Assembly (NCBI GenBank): GCA_028281765.1
Contig: JANQJF010000113.1
Span: 124,001 to 188,000 of the forward strand
Origin: Planctomycetota bacterium
GTDB taxonomy: Bacteria; Planctomycetota; UBA1135; UBA2386
Direction: 5' to 3'
DNA: 64,000 nt
Shown here: positions 24,786 to 33,665 of the stretch, one piece after another
How positions within the stretch are numbered: position 1 is the stretch's first letter
How the letters are laid out: each line of letters opens with the position of its first letter
Translations under genes and position numbers: made by a program
Notes under the pieces: model-generated
The model's input: the letters and a program-made list of their open reading frames with translations, nothing else
Database searches by the model: none
Told to the model about the DNA's origin: nothing

Positions 24786-25643
24786 TTGCACGGAGACGAT
24801 CGACACACCTTCGTCCGGCGCGATGGCGCGCGCGGCACGGCACTGATCCGCGAGGAATTCGCGGACGTTCCGCTCGAGCAGTTCTGGGCCGACGGAGAAG
24901 CCCTGGACGGCGTGCAGGGCCGGGCTGGCGTGCGCGTCCTCGAGATCGAGGGGCGGCGGGTCGTCGCGCGCGACTATCGGCGCGGCGGCGTGTTCGGTCG
25001 GCTCCTCGGCGACCGGCACTTCGAGCCGGGGCGCGCCGAGCGGGAGCTGGTAGTCCTCGACGGGCTCCGTAGGCACGGCGTGCCGGTCGTGCGGGCGGTG
25101 GGGGCGTTCAGCCGTCGCGCCGGAGTCGCGCATCGCTTGCGTCTGCTGACCGAGCTCGTCGACGATGCGCAACCGGTTCCGGCATTCGTCAGGGAGCACC
25201 CTGCGCTGCGCCGCGCCGTCGTGCGCGAGGCCGGGCGCGTCGTCGATGCCGCGTTCCGTGCGGGGCTGCGCCATCCGGACCTGCATCCCGACAACCTGAT
25301 TGCGCGGATCGCGGACGATCGCGTCACGGTTTGGATGCTCGACCTCGACCGAGCCTCGCTCCGAGAGGGCGCGACGCGCGCGCAGCGCCAGCGGGCCGAG
25401 GCCGCGATGCTGCTGCGCATGACGCGATACCTCTATCGACATGCGGCGCGCCTGCACGCGTCGCGAACGGATCAGCTGCGTTTCCTCGTCGGCCTCGGTC
25501 TCGACCGGTCGCGCCGGCGAGAATTGTGGCGCACGCTCGCGCCGCGACTGGCCAAGGCGCTCGCGCGGCGCGGTCTCACCACGTCGCGATCCGCGATCGA
25601 CCGAGCCGATACTCGTGCACCGGATCGTGATACACCGTCGTGA
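24786..25643 (+). CDS. Lipopolysaccharide Kdo/heptose kinase-like protein (KdkA/WaaP-like)
   Basis: The 285-residue protein, probably TTG-started, is a protein-kinase-like fold enzyme. RVVARDYRRGGVFGRLLGD is the glycine-rich/basic lobe, RHPDLHPDNLI the catalytic loop, and VWMLDLDRASL the metal-binding DxD segment. Such enzymes phosphorylate Kdo or heptose of the LPS inner core. It is divergent from the GT9 gene (51-base gap). Its last 68 bases overlap the end of the convergent gene at 25576. Confidence 0.82.
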   Translation: MHGDDRHTFVRRDGARGTALIREEFADVPLEQFWADGEALDGVQGRAGVRVLEIEGRRVVARDYRRGGVFGRLLGDRHFEPGRAERELVVLDGLRRHGVPVVRAVGAFSRRAGVAHRLRLLTELVDDAQPVPAFVREHPALRRAVVREAGRVVDAAFRAGLRHPDLHPDNLIARIADDRVTVWMLDLDRASLREGATRAQRQRAEAAMLLRMTRYLYRHAARLHASRTDQLRFLVGLGLDRSRRRELWRTLAPRLAKALARRGLTTSRSAIDRADTRAPDRDTPS

Positions 25644-26541
25644 TCGCGCGAATCGCAGCGGCGTCTGCGACCGGCGTGCCGGCGGCGGCCGGGTCGACGA
25701 GGTCGCGCTCGATGACCCGCAGGAGCGTCGCGGCCTGCGCATCCCTCGTCGTCGCCAACACGCTTCGCACGGTCGGAAGCGCACGGGGGCCGATCTTGTA
25801 GAGCGCGTGACTCGCCATCAGCGCATCGCCCTGAATGCGGTTGTCGCCGAGATGGTCGACGAGGATCCGGCGCGCAACCGGGTCGTCGTACCCCGCTTGG
25901 CCGAGTAGGTACGCGCAGAAGAAGCGCTGCTGCGGGTCGTCTGAGCCGAGGCCCCAATGCAGGCGTTGGCGGGCATGGCTCGCGTGGCGTGCCAGGTACT
26001 GCATCGAGTGCTGGGTGTGCTTCAGCAGGCGCGGTCGCCGGCCCTGGCGCAGTTGTTCGACGGACTCCTCGGTCAGCAGCACGTCCGGCGGATCGTCGAG
26101 GTCGCGGAGGAGACGTGCCGACAGCGTGCGCTGCTGTGTGTCATGCGAGCGAAGCCCGTCCTCGAGCGCGCGTTTCGCCAGGCGTCCGGCGCGTCGCAGC
26201 TTGTTCACGGCGCCGATCGCGTTGAATCGGACGCCATCGTCGCGCAGCGCCTCGACCCAGCCGCGGATCTGGATCGGCGTCGCGGCGTCGAGCGGGGGCG
26301 GCTCTTGTGCGGGAGGTCGCGGGACGGTGCGTCGCTCGACAGGGATGGTGATGGCGGCGCGATGTGTCGTCGGAACGACTCGCTCTTGGCTCTCGGCGAC
26401 CAGCGGGGCGGGGGGCAACGTGCGTGGCGTCCACGTCACCATCACCGTGACGATTGCGCACGACGCGAGCGCGACGAGGAGCACGACGCTTCCCGCGTGC
26501 GGAACCCCGCGCGCGATTCGATCCCTGAGCCTGACCGCCAC
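25576..26541 (-). CDS. Membrane-anchored helical-repeat protein
   Basis: The 321-residue protein has one N-terminal transmembrane helix (SVVLLVALASCAIVTVMVTW), a Pro-rich linker, then alpha-helical repeats of HEAT-like spacing (LAKRALEDGLRSHDTQQRTLSARLLRDLDD; LHWGLGSDDPQQRFFCAYLLGQAGYDDPVARRIL; ASHALYKIGPRALPTVRSVL). It is probably a periplasmic scaffold. It is the last of five minus-strand genes starting with the VWA gene at 31797 (gaps 13, overlap, 61 and 66 bases). It overlaps the Kdo-kinase-like gene tail to tail. Confidence 0.7.
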   Translation of the reverse strand: MAVRLRDRIARGVPHAGSVVLLVALASCAIVTVMVTWTPRTLPPAPLVAESQERVVPTTHRAAITIPVERRTVPRPPAQEPPPLDAATPIQIRGWVEALRDDGVRFNAIGAVNKLRRAGRLAKRALEDGLRSHDTQQRTLSARLLRDLDDPPDVLLTEESVEQLRQGRRPRLLKHTQHSMQYLARHASHARQRLHWGLGSDDPQQRFFCAYLLGQAGYDDPVARRILVDHLGDNRIQGDALMASHALYKIGPRALPTVRSVLATTRDAQAATLLRVIERDLVDPAAAGTPVADAAAIRAITTVYHDPVHEYRLGRSRIATW

Positions 26542-26607
26542 GCGGCGATTCTACCGAACGTCGGGCTCCGAATCCTCTGGGTGTTTCGTCGGCCCTACCC
26601 GGAATCG

Positions 26608-27777
26608 TCAGCGGCGCGCGACGCGATACGGCGCCTGAAGAGACAAGAGGTGCATCGCGGTGGAGTACACGCGGCCGCCGGTCTCGGCCCATGCGCCGAC
26701 GGGATCCCACGAACCGCGATCTTCGCTGTCTTCGTCCTGCTGCTTTTCGACGAGCACGCTCGACAGTGTGCCGTACCACTGCTTCCAGGCATCCCCGCCG
26801 ACTTGGTGGAGCGCTTGGCTCGCGAAGAACCAATAGTATTCGTCGACAGTGCCCTTCTTCGTGTCCCACACGGGGGACCGCTCGAGCAGAAGTCCAATCT
26901 GCATGTCTCGCAGGTCCTCGTCGTCGCGCTTGCCGAATCTGCTGCGGAGGTAGAGCGCGATCGAGGTTCCGACTTCGCCGAACTCCCGCGGAAAGCGTGT
27001 CGCGTGGTCGCCCCGCAGTCGCGACGAAGAACCTCCGCGGCTCGAGTACCCGGTGCGGCCCGAGTCCGGATCGGTCATCTGGCTCAGCCACTCGAGCGCT
27101 TGGTTCGGCATGCCACGATAGCCCTTGCCGAGCTCGATCCCGCCGCGCTTGCACGTCTCGAGGGCGAGCAGGCACCACGCGGTGACCGAGGCGTCATTGT
27201 CGCCATCGCGGGGCATGTAGCGCCACGCGGCGTACGGGTTGCGATGCCGGAGCAGGTTCTCCGCAGCGATCTGAACTGCGGCTTCGAGTTTGCGACCCCT
27301 GCGCGTCATCTGCCATGCGTCGGCGAGTGCCAGGGTGGCGATCGCGTGTCCGTAGATGTAGTCGTGCGCCGACTTGGTCCCGATCAATCCGGACTTCACG
27401 TTCTGCTGACCGATCAACCAGTCGAGGCCACGGGCGACCGTCTTCTGGTGTGGCCCGGACGATGCGGTGTTGCCATCCCCGAGAAACGCCAGGAGCGCGA
27501 GCGCGGTCAGGCCGATGTCGACGGTCGCTCGGCTCTTGGCTTCGACGGGTTGGCCCTCGTCGTCGCGTGCGGGAACCAGCGTCCAATGCCCATCGGGATC
27601 CTGATGTTCGGCGAGCCACTGCAGCCCGCTGACCACGGCACGCGCGGCTTCCGTCGACTTCCCGATGTGCAGAATGCGCCCGCGCTCGCGACGCTCGACC
27701 TCCTCGTTGCCGGGGCTGGAGACGTCTTGGGCGGAGAGCGAGGACGCGAGGAGCACGACGATGGAGAATCGCATCAT
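26608..27777 (-). CDS. Secreted prenyltransferase/squalene-cyclase-fold (alpha/alpha barrel) protein
   Basis: The start at 27777 gives MMRFSIVVLLASSLSAQ, a signal peptide. The 389-residue product shows repeated helical pairs of the terpenoid-cyclase toroid: VVSGLQWLAEHQDPDGHW, DIGLTALALLAFLGDGN, ARGLDWLIGQQNVKSGLIG, and HAIATLALADAWQMT. It lacks the DxDD or DCTAE motifs of true cyclases, so an enzymatic cyclase role is unlikely. Such exported barrels are common structural or binding domains. It lies downstream of the kinase-linked ECF gene. Confidence 0.75.
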   Translation of the reverse strand: MMRFSIVVLLASSLSAQDVSSPGNEEVERRERGRILHIGKSTEAARAVVSGLQWLAEHQDPDGHWTLVPARDDEGQPVEAKSRATVDIGLTALALLAFLGDGNTASSGPHQKTVARGLDWLIGQQNVKSGLIGTKSAHDYIYGHAIATLALADAWQMTRRGRKLEAAVQIAAENLLRHRNPYAAWRYMPRDGDNDASVTAWCLLALETCKRGGIELGKGYRGMPNQALEWLSQMTDPDSGRTGYSSRGGSSSRLRGDHATRFPREFGEVGTSIALYLRSRFGKRDDEDLRDMQIGLLLERSPVWDTKKGTVDEYYWFFASQALHQVGGDAWKQWYGTLSSVLVEKQQDEDSEDRGSWDPVGAWAETGGRVYSTAMHLLSLQAPYRVARR

Positions 27778-27838
27778 GGGTTGCCGAGAGAGGAGGTCTT
27801 GGCCAGCAACGGTGGGCCGGCCACGGCGGTTCACGAAA

Positions 27839-28390
27839 TCACGGTTCGGACCAGAAGGTATCGACGACGCTGCCGATCTGCTTGCGCAGGAGACCCTTGG
27901 CACGGTGCGCGCGCACGTGAAGTGCCTCGACGGTCGCGCCGGTCATCGCCGCGATCTCCGAGTACGGATGACCCTCGACGACGTGGAGCACGAACGCTTC
28001 GCGCAGAAGGATGGGCAAGCGGTCGACCGCGAGCGCAACTGCTTCGGCCGATTCGCGCCGGACGACGCTGGACAGCACGCTCGCGCGCGGGGCTACCGGC
28101 TCGGTGCTCAGCCCTCGGTCGTCGCTGTCGACCTTCTTCTTGAGCCAGGCGCGGCACAGATTGATCGCGATCGAGTAGAGCCACGAGGACAGCTTGGAGT
28201 CGTCGCGGAGATCCCCGAGCTTGTCGAACGCGCGCACGAACGTCGACTGGGTGAGATCGCTCGCGGCGTCCGCGTCGCCGACCATGGCCGTCAGGTAGCG
28301 GCGGATCCGCTCGTCGAAGGCCTGCGCGATCGTGGTGCGCGCGGCGCCATCGCCCGATCGAGCGGCGGCGACGGTGTTCGCGTCAACCAT
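27839..28390 (-). CDS. ECF sigma factor coupled to a Ser/Thr kinase
   Basis: The ATG at 28390 gives 183 residues. Region 2 is DAASDLTQSTFVRAFDKLGDL..SKLSSWLYSIAINLCRAWLKKK; region 4 is AVDRLPILLREAFVLHVVEGHPYSEIAAMTGATVEALHVRAHRAKGLL. It overlaps the kinase stop by eight bases and has no anti-sigma gene beside it. ECF groups linked to Ser/Thr kinases are known in planctomycetes and actinobacteria, where phosphorylation of the sigma activates it. That mode is the likely regulation here (inference). Confidence 0.9.
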   Translation of the reverse strand: MVDANTVAAARSGDGAARTTIAQAFDERIRRYLTAMVGDADAASDLTQSTFVRAFDKLGDLRDDSKLSSWLYSIAINLCRAWLKKKVDSDDRGLSTEPVAPRASVLSSVVRRESAEAVALAVDRLPILLREAFVLHVVEGHPYSEIAAMTGATVEALHVRAHRAKGLLRKQIGSVVDTFWSEP

Positions 28391-30338
28391 CCCGCCCGGC
28401 CTCCGGCTCGAGCTTCGCGGCGGCTTCGCGGAGTGCCGGTCGCTCGGAGAAGATCCGCTCGAAGTCCGCACCGCAGCGGCGTGCCACGCGCAGCGCGGGA
28501 ACGAGACGTTCCAGCGCCGTCTCGGTGCCGTGCGCGTCGAGCACGGCACCGAGCATCAGTGAGGCCATGCGCTCGCGCTGCTCCGGCGGCAGATGGGCCG
28601 CATCGAGCGCGAGGTCGAAGCGCTCGAGGTCCGAGCCGCGAGCGAGCATGTCGGCGACGCGCGCCCGCAAGCTCGGCCAGGGTTGTCCGTCGACGGGGAG
28701 GGAGTCGACGTGGGTCATCGCGACGCACATGCGGGCGAGTCGGTCTTCGTCGATCCGGCGGTGGTTGCGATCGCCGTGCTCGGCCAGCCAGAGCCGGGCC
28801 GAAACCATGAGTCGCGTCGCCACGGCCGGGGCTCCGGCCGCCGCGAGGAGTTCGGCGGCGGCGCGCATGCGGTCGGTGTTCCGTTCGTCGAACGCGAGCG
28901 CGAAGTCGAGGTAGTAGCGCGTCGGTGCGAAGCGATCCGTGCGCTCCGCGCGCTCGCGGAGCAGGTCGCGGCGCGTGGCGCCGTCGCTCGCGGCCGCGCG
29001 CACGAGCGTCGCGAGCGCATCGTCGCGGGAGCCGAGCTCTTCCAGGGCCGTCGTGCGGTCCCCATCGACGAGGCACTCGATGCAGTGCACGAGCGTGCGG
29101 TGTGGATCGCTCGGGGTCAGGTCGGTCGCCGCGACGGTCGGAGGCGTCACGAGCCAGGTCGGCTGGCGCAGCACGAGCGGCAAGAGCGTGTCCCGATAGA
29201 GGCGCGCGAGCGCACGGCGCTCGGGTGGGGTCGATTCCGACTGTGCGGCGAGGATGACCTCGCCGTCGATCCAGGGGTTCTCGATCGTCGGGCGAATTCG
29301 AGTCGCCGGCTCGTCGGGCGCGGGCGGCTCGCTCGCGGGTGTGGTCATGCGGCCGAGGATCCACCCGCCGAAGACGCACAGCACGACGCCGGCGAGCCAG
29401 ACGCCGCGTCGGTCGCTCGTGGCACCTACGAGGACGGGAGTCGGCACCACCGCACGGAGCTGCTGCGCGAAGCTCTGCGCATCGCGCGGCCGATCCTTCG
29501 GATCCTTTTCGAGGGCGGCCATGACTACGGCGTCGAGCGCCGGAGGGAGCTCTGGGCGCAGCTCGCTCGGCCGTTTCGGCGTGCGCGATTCGACGTGCTT
29601 GAGGACCTGCAGCAGGTTGCTGCCGGCGAACGGTGACACGCCGGTCAGCAGTTCGTAGAGGACGACGCCCGTCGCGTACACGTCGGTGCGCGGCCCCGTC
29701 GCCTCCGGGACGTCGAGGATCTGCTCGGGCGCGATGTACTCCGGGGTGCCGAGGATCTCGCCGGTCTGCGTCAGCCGTTCTTCGCTGCCGAGGAGGCGCG
29801 AGATGCCGAAGTCGAGCACGCGCACCTTGCCGGTCGCGTCGACCATGACGTTCTCCGGCTTGATGTCGCGATGCACGACGCCGTGCTGGTGCGCGGCGTG
29901 GAGGACGTCGCAGAGCTGCCGAACCTTGTCGAGGGACCACGCGACGTCGCGCGGCGCGTCGTGTGCGAGCTGTCGCAGGGTCGAGCCCTCGACGAGCTCC
30001 ATGACGAGGTAGAGCCGACCCTCTTGGCTGTCGATGTCGAAGACGCGGACGACGCCGGGGTGGGGGATGCGGCCGGCGGCGCTCGCCTCGCGATCGAAGC
30101 GTTCGGCGAGGTTCTCGGGGCCGATGTGCTGATGCACGACTTTGATCGCGACCGTCGTGCCGAGCTTGGGGTGGCGCGCGCGGTAGACCGAGCCCATGCC
30201 GCCGCGCTTGATCAGCTCGAGGTCTTCGTAGACCCCGAGGCGCGTCGGGTGGGCGAAGTGCTGGCAGCGCGGACAAACGTCGCCGGTGAAGGCTTCGTCC
30301 GGTCCGCAGACGGGTTCGCGGCAGGAGGCGCAGTTCAT
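28383..30338 (-). CDS. Transmembrane Ser/Thr protein kinase with N-terminal zinc ribbon
   Basis: The 651-residue protein begins with a CxxC...CxxC ribbon (C3/C6, C22/C25). The kinase follows: GGMGSVY (46-52), VAIK with Lys66, HRDIKPEN with Asp158, DFG with Asp176, and GTPEYIAPE. A Pro/Val stretch leads to one transmembrane helix (GVWLAGVVLCVFGGWILGRM) and a ~300-residue C-terminal region with no known domain, predicted outside the cytoplasm. It sits between the VWA gene (13-base gap) and the ECF sigma gene (8-base overlap), so all three are likely co-expressed signalling partners. Confidence 0.93.
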   Translation of the reverse strand: MNCASCREPVCGPDEAFTGDVCPRCQHFAHPTRLGVYEDLELIKRGGMGSVYRARHPKLGTTVAIKVVHQHIGPENLAERFDREASAAGRIPHPGVVRVFDIDSQEGRLYLVMELVEGSTLRQLAHDAPRDVAWSLDKVRQLCDVLHAAHQHGVVHRDIKPENVMVDATGKVRVLDFGISRLLGSEERLTQTGEILGTPEYIAPEQILDVPEATGPRTDVYATGVVLYELLTGVSPFAGSNLLQVLKHVESRTPKRPSELRPELPPALDAVVMAALEKDPKDRPRDAQSFAQQLRAVVPTPVLVGATSDRRGVWLAGVVLCVFGGWILGRMTTPASEPPAPDEPATRIRPTIENPWIDGEVILAAQSESTPPERRALARLYRDTLLPLVLRQPTWLVTPPTVAATDLTPSDPHRTLVHCIECLVDGDRTTALEELGSRDDALATLVRAAASDGATRRDLLRERAERTDRFAPTRYYLDFALAFDERNTDRMRAAAELLAAAGAPAVATRLMVSARLWLAEHGDRNHRRIDEDRLARMCVAMTHVDSLPVDGQPWPSLRARVADMLARGSDLERFDLALDAAHLPPEQRERMASLMLGAVLDAHGTETALERLVPALRVARRCGADFERIFSERPALREAAAKLEPEAGRDG

Positions 30339-30351
30339 CGGCGAGCGGACA

Positions 30352-31797
30352 TCACAGGTCGCGGTAGACCTCGATGCGGGACTTCAGGACGCGCTGATAC
30401 TTCTCGAGCATGCGACGGACGGACACGAGGTCGTGGTCCTCACTGTCCGGATACTGTTCGCGAGCGTATTGCAGCGCGCGCTGCAGGTAGCCATCGGCCT
30501 CGGCGAATCGCTTGGATTTCGCGCACTTCGCCATGCGGTGCAGGCCGCGTGCCATGACCGCGATCGTGAAGTTCTTGCGGACTTCGTGGTCGATCGTGCC
30601 GGCGGTGAGTGCGGGCGCTTTGCTCTCCGCACGGATCGTCGAGCGCGTTTCGTCGTTCTTCGTGGCGCGATACTCGAGTTCGGCGCGCACCTTCGACGTC
30701 TCGCCGAGGTTCTTCGCGCATCGGATCTTCACGAGCACGACGCGCGTCATGCCGTAGTTGAAGTTGTCGAGCGGCAGGCGGAAGCCGTTCTTCGTGCGGA
30801 TCGGCTCGTGGCCGTAGACGTGCAGGACCTCGAGGTCGGTGGAGTGCTCGAGGCGCAGCACGACGTCGCGCGCGACCATCCCCATGAGGCTCTGCGATTC
30901 TGCGACGAATACCTTCTCGATGTCCTCGTCGTCGGCGACGAAGTGGAACGTGCCACGCCCCGCTTTCGCGAGCCGGTCGAGCAGGGCGTGGTTGAAGTCC
31001 GTGCCGAAGCCGATCGTGGACAGGTCGACGCCCGCCTTGTTGTGCACCTGGGAATCCGTGGCGATTCGGTTCGGGTCCGTGCAGCCGCGGTTCGCGAGTC
31101 CGTCGGTCATCAGGATGACGCGGTGCGCGGCGTCGCCCAGTTCGGCGCGGTTCTTCGCGACCTGCTCGTAGCCGCACATCAATCCGGCGTGCAGATTCGT
31201 GTTGCCGTCCGGCCTCAGGCTCTCGATCGCGTGCAGCACCGCCGCGCCGTCGCCGACCGGTCCGGTGGGACACACGATGTCCGCTTCGGTCGAGTAGGCG
31301 ACGATCGACAGTCGGTCGGTGGGGCGCAGCCGCTTCACGAACGACCGCAGCGCCTGCTTGACCCGCGTCATCTTCTCGGCTTCGCCCATCGATCCGCTGC
31401 GGTCGATGACGAGCGCGAGGTTCAGCGGGGCGAGGTGCGCCGCGTCGTGCACGCGCGGCGTCGAGAGGCCGATCTGCAGCACGCCTTCCCGGTAGTTCGA
31501 CGGGATCGGCACGTCCCAGCGCAGATCGAGCGCGACCTGCTGGCCGGCGCGTGGCAGCGGGATGCCGTGCCGGTGGTAGTTGACCATGTCGGCGACGACG
31601 ATCGTGTTCGGGTCGGGGAGCCGGCCGAGGTTCGCGAACTTCTTCGCGGCCGCGCGACCGACGGTGTCCACGCCACCGGCCTGGGCGGGGGCGGAGGCCA
31701 CCGTCGCGAGGGCGGTCAGGGCGGTGAGGACGGGACGTCGGAGTCGGAACAACACGGCGGTCGGGCCATTGTGCGGGAAACGGCGGTCGGTGGTCAT
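30352..31797 (-). CDS. Secreted von Willebrand factor A domain protein
   Basis: The 481-residue protein has an N-terminal export signal (LTALTALATVASAPAQA) and a VWA domain with an intact metal site (DRSGSM; TDGLANRGCTD; GxGTDFN). A beta domain follows (DVVLRLEHSTDLEVLHVYGHEP), then a C-terminal helical tail (FAEADGYLQRALQYAREQYPDSED). It resembles the VIT/VWA or YfbK class without their full domain set. First gene of the 31797-25576 group, it could be the sensor that binds an envelope ligand for the kinase/ECF pair (inference). Confidence 0.88.
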   Translation of the reverse strand: MTTDRRFPHNGPTAVLFRLRRPVLTALTALATVASAPAQAGGVDTVGRAAAKKFANLGRLPDPNTIVVADMVNYHRHGIPLPRAGQQVALDLRWDVPIPSNYREGVLQIGLSTPRVHDAAHLAPLNLALVIDRSGSMGEAEKMTRVKQALRSFVKRLRPTDRLSIVAYSTEADIVCPTGPVGDGAAVLHAIESLRPDGNTNLHAGLMCGYEQVAKNRAELGDAAHRVILMTDGLANRGCTDPNRIATDSQVHNKAGVDLSTIGFGTDFNHALLDRLAKAGRGTFHFVADDEDIEKVFVAESQSLMGMVARDVVLRLEHSTDLEVLHVYGHEPIRTKNGFRLPLDNFNYGMTRVVLVKIRCAKNLGETSKVRAELEYRATKNDETRSTIRAESKAPALTAGTIDHEVRKNFTIAVMARGLHRMAKCAKSKRFAEADGYLQRALQYAREQYPDSEDHDLVSVRRMLEKYQRVLKSRIEVYRDL

Positions 31798-31914
31798 GCC
31801 GCTGCGGATTCCGGGGGTGGTCGGGACTTACGGGAAATACTGAGAAAACCCAGGTCCGCGCGGCAGTGTCGCGTTCGTGCGGCAGGAATCCGGAGAAGGG
31901 GCCTTTCGTTGTCG

Positions 31915-32076
31915 ATGCAACTCCGTACTCGACTGGTGTGCCCGCGCGTGTGGCGCGCGATCGCGATCGTGGTCGTCATCGTCCTCGCGGCTTCCTTGGC
32001 TGGCTTCGCGGACGCGTCGCTCGGGCCGCGGAGTTTTCGAGATTCTGCGGCAGAAGGTGCGAGCGCGTGCCTTTGA
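31915..32076 (+). CDS. Small single-pass membrane protein
   Basis: The 53-residue frame MQLRTRLVCPRVWRAIAIVV... has one transmembrane helix (AIAIVVVIVLAASLAGF) after a basic N-terminus. Its stop TGA (32074-32076) overlaps the GAGGAG site of the next small gene, suggesting coupling. Its own ribosome site is weak (GGAGAAGGGG about 17 bases upstream). Function unknown. Confidence 0.5.
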   Translation: MQLRTRLVCPRVWRAIAIVVVIVLAASLAGFADASLGPRSFRDSAAEGASACL

Positions 32077-32088
32077 GGAGACGAGCGC

Positions 32089-32226
32089 ATGGAGAGAAAA
32101 ACTCAACCCAACGGCACCGTCAAGGTGGTTTCGCAGATGGCCATCATCGTCCTGGTGATCACCTACTTGATCCTCCCGATCCTGGTGTTTGCGCTCGAGG
32201 TCGTGCCGCACCTGGACCCGGTGTAG
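32089..32226 (+). CDS. Small single-pass membrane protein with a strong ribosome site
   Basis: The 45-residue protein MERKTQPNGTVKVV... has one helix (AIIVLVITYLILPILVFAL). TGAGGAG lies eight bases before the ATG. It follows the 31915 frame by 12 bases and is followed by an intrinsic terminator at 32320, so the pair looks like a short transcription unit. No family is recognised. Confidence 0.65.
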   Translation: MERKTQPNGTVKVVSQMAIIVLVITYLILPILVFALEVVPHLDPV

Positions 32227-32319
32227 TAGCGATTCCGAGGTAAACAGAAAGGAGTCAGTCCCGCACGACGTGCCTTGCAAGCAGAACGAGTGAGAGGAGT
32301 GCGAGAGGAGAGTCGGGTG

Positions 32320-32356
32320 TGGCCCTCGCGGCGTTTGCCGCGGGGGCCATTTTCTT
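32320..32356 (+). terminator. Intrinsic terminator after the two small membrane-protein genes
   Basis: A 13-base-pair stem (TGGCCCTCGCGGC with GCCGCGGGGGCCA, one G-U pair) with loop GTTT is followed by TTTTCTT. This is the clearest Rho-independent terminator in the window. The surrounding 32227-32431 has no gene. Copies of CGTGCCTT-TGCA near 32268 and 32410 are short repeats of unknown role. Confidence 0.75.
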
Positions 32357-32431
32357 GGAGCCGCGCCGTTGCACAAAAAAGGCTCCGCAATTCCACGGCA
32401 GGATTCGCGACGTCGTGCCTTTGCACAGTAG

Positions 32432-33235
32432 ATGACCCGCACTGCTTGGATCTACTGGTTGCTGCTGTGTTCGTGTTCGGCGTTTCCGGTCGAAGAGCGC
32501 CTGCACGCGTCTGCAGCCTTCCTCGATGGAGCTCGCTTCGACGAGGCGATTGAGACACTCGATGACGCCATCGCTGGCGCTGAGAACGAATCGACCGTGG
32601 CCCTCGCGCGATCGATGAAGGTGGAAGCCCTACTCGGCGCGGGAAGGCTGCAATCCGCAGACGAGCTCGTGGAGCGGATGCGCCTGCTCGCACCGAGTGC
32701 GTTCGCAACCTGGAAAGCCGCTACCGTGGTGACGCTGCGTCGCGATGGACTGGAGGCAGCGCGGTGGCCGCTACGAGCGGCAGCTGCGCGAGCCGCGTCC
32801 GCGGGGCAACTAGACTGGGCGACGGACTGCGCGCGCTTGTTCGATGCGCTGTCCGCACTCGCCGACGGCGCGTTCTTCACCGCACGCGAGCTAGCGGTCC
32901 AGGTGCGTCATGCCGACCTCGCTCCGAGCGCCGCTTGGTTGCTTGGTCGACTGGATGCCATCGAGCAGGCCGGAGAACAGAGAGCGCGCAGCGCGCGCAC
33001 GGCGGGCATGAGAGCCGGCCTCGCCGATCTGTGGTTGGCGGCCCGCGACGACGTGGACCTACAGCGGGCGATCGTCGCCGACGCGGGCCGTCTCGGTTGC
33101 ACGTTCGATCCGTCCAGCATCGACGAGTCGCGCGATCGCGCTCGGCTCGTTCCAGACATTCGCGCTCTCACGAACGGGTCCGTCGTGGCTCGTTTCGCGA
33201 GCGCGGTGCTTCCGTTCCGTTTTCGAACCCTCTGA
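32432..33235 (+). CDS. Lipoprotein-like helical repeat protein, first gene of the motor-like operon
   Basis: The 267-residue product opens with a hydrophobic signal and Cys-rich lipobox-like run (LLLCSCS). The rest is all-helical, Ala/Arg-rich with TPR-like spacing (DGARFDEAIETLDDAIAGAENESTVALARSMKVEALLGAGRLQSADELVERM). It starts a six-gene run (32432-36230) in which each following gene overlaps or lies within 13 bases of the one before. It may be an outer-membrane-anchored partner of the ExbB/ExbD-like pair (inference). Confidence 0.7.
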   Translation: MTRTAWIYWLLLCSCSAFPVEERLHASAAFLDGARFDEAIETLDDAIAGAENESTVALARSMKVEALLGAGRLQSADELVERMRLLAPSAFATWKAATVVTLRRDGLEAARWPLRAAAARAASAGQLDWATDCARLFDALSALADGAFFTARELAVQVRHADLAPSAAWLLGRLDAIEQAGEQRARSARTAGMRAGLADLWLAARDDVDLQRAIVADAGRLGCTFDPSSIDESRDRARLVPDIRALTNGSVVARFASAVLPFRFRTL

Positions 33236-33248
33236 TAGGAGATAGTCA

Positions 33249-33665
33249 ATGACGTCCCGTTTCGTGATTCCGCTCTTCGTGCTCACCGTGCTGGGGGTGC
33301 TCGGAGCCTGTGCCGGATCACCGGCGCAAGTAGAGGAGGCTCCGCCGCCGGTGCCGGCGCCGGTCGAGTCCTCGTTCGACAGGGCGCTGAAGGCCGAACT
33401 CGACAGGCTCCGCCCGCAGCAAGAGATTCCCCCCGAGTCGCCGAACAGCGCACTCGACGACTATCGCGCGGCGACTTCGCGGGAGAAAGAAGTGCTGCAC
33501 GAGCTCCGCAGCTCCTATGACAGCGACGGAGCGTTGCCCACGGAGCTCGTCGCCGAACTCCAACAGGTCATCGACCTCAAGTACGACGCGCTGTGGCGCA
33601 TCTGTGTCGAGGACGTCGATCAGCCGCTCCCCGAGGAGCTGCTGTCGATGGGAGGTGCACTATGA
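33249..33665 (+). CDS. Small lipoprotein of the motor-like operon
   Basis: The 138-residue protein has a clear lipobox (VLGAC) after FVLTVLGVLG, a Pro-rich stretch, and a helical, acidic C-terminal part. AGGAG lies seven bases before the ATG, overlapping the end region of the previous gene. Its stop overlaps the next start (ATGA at 33662-33665). No known domain is recognised. Confidence 0.75.
   Translation: MTSRFVIPLFVLTVLGVLGACAGSPAQVEEAPPPVPAPVESSFDRALKAELDRLRPQQEIPPESPNSALDDYRAATSREKEVLHELRSSYDSDGALPTELVAELQQVIDLKYDALWRICVEDVDQPLPEELLSMGGAL

Noticed and set aside
26608..27777. Squalene-hopene cyclase enzyme
   Set aside because: Helical-barrel repeats are present, but the catalytic DxDD motif is absent and the protein is exported.
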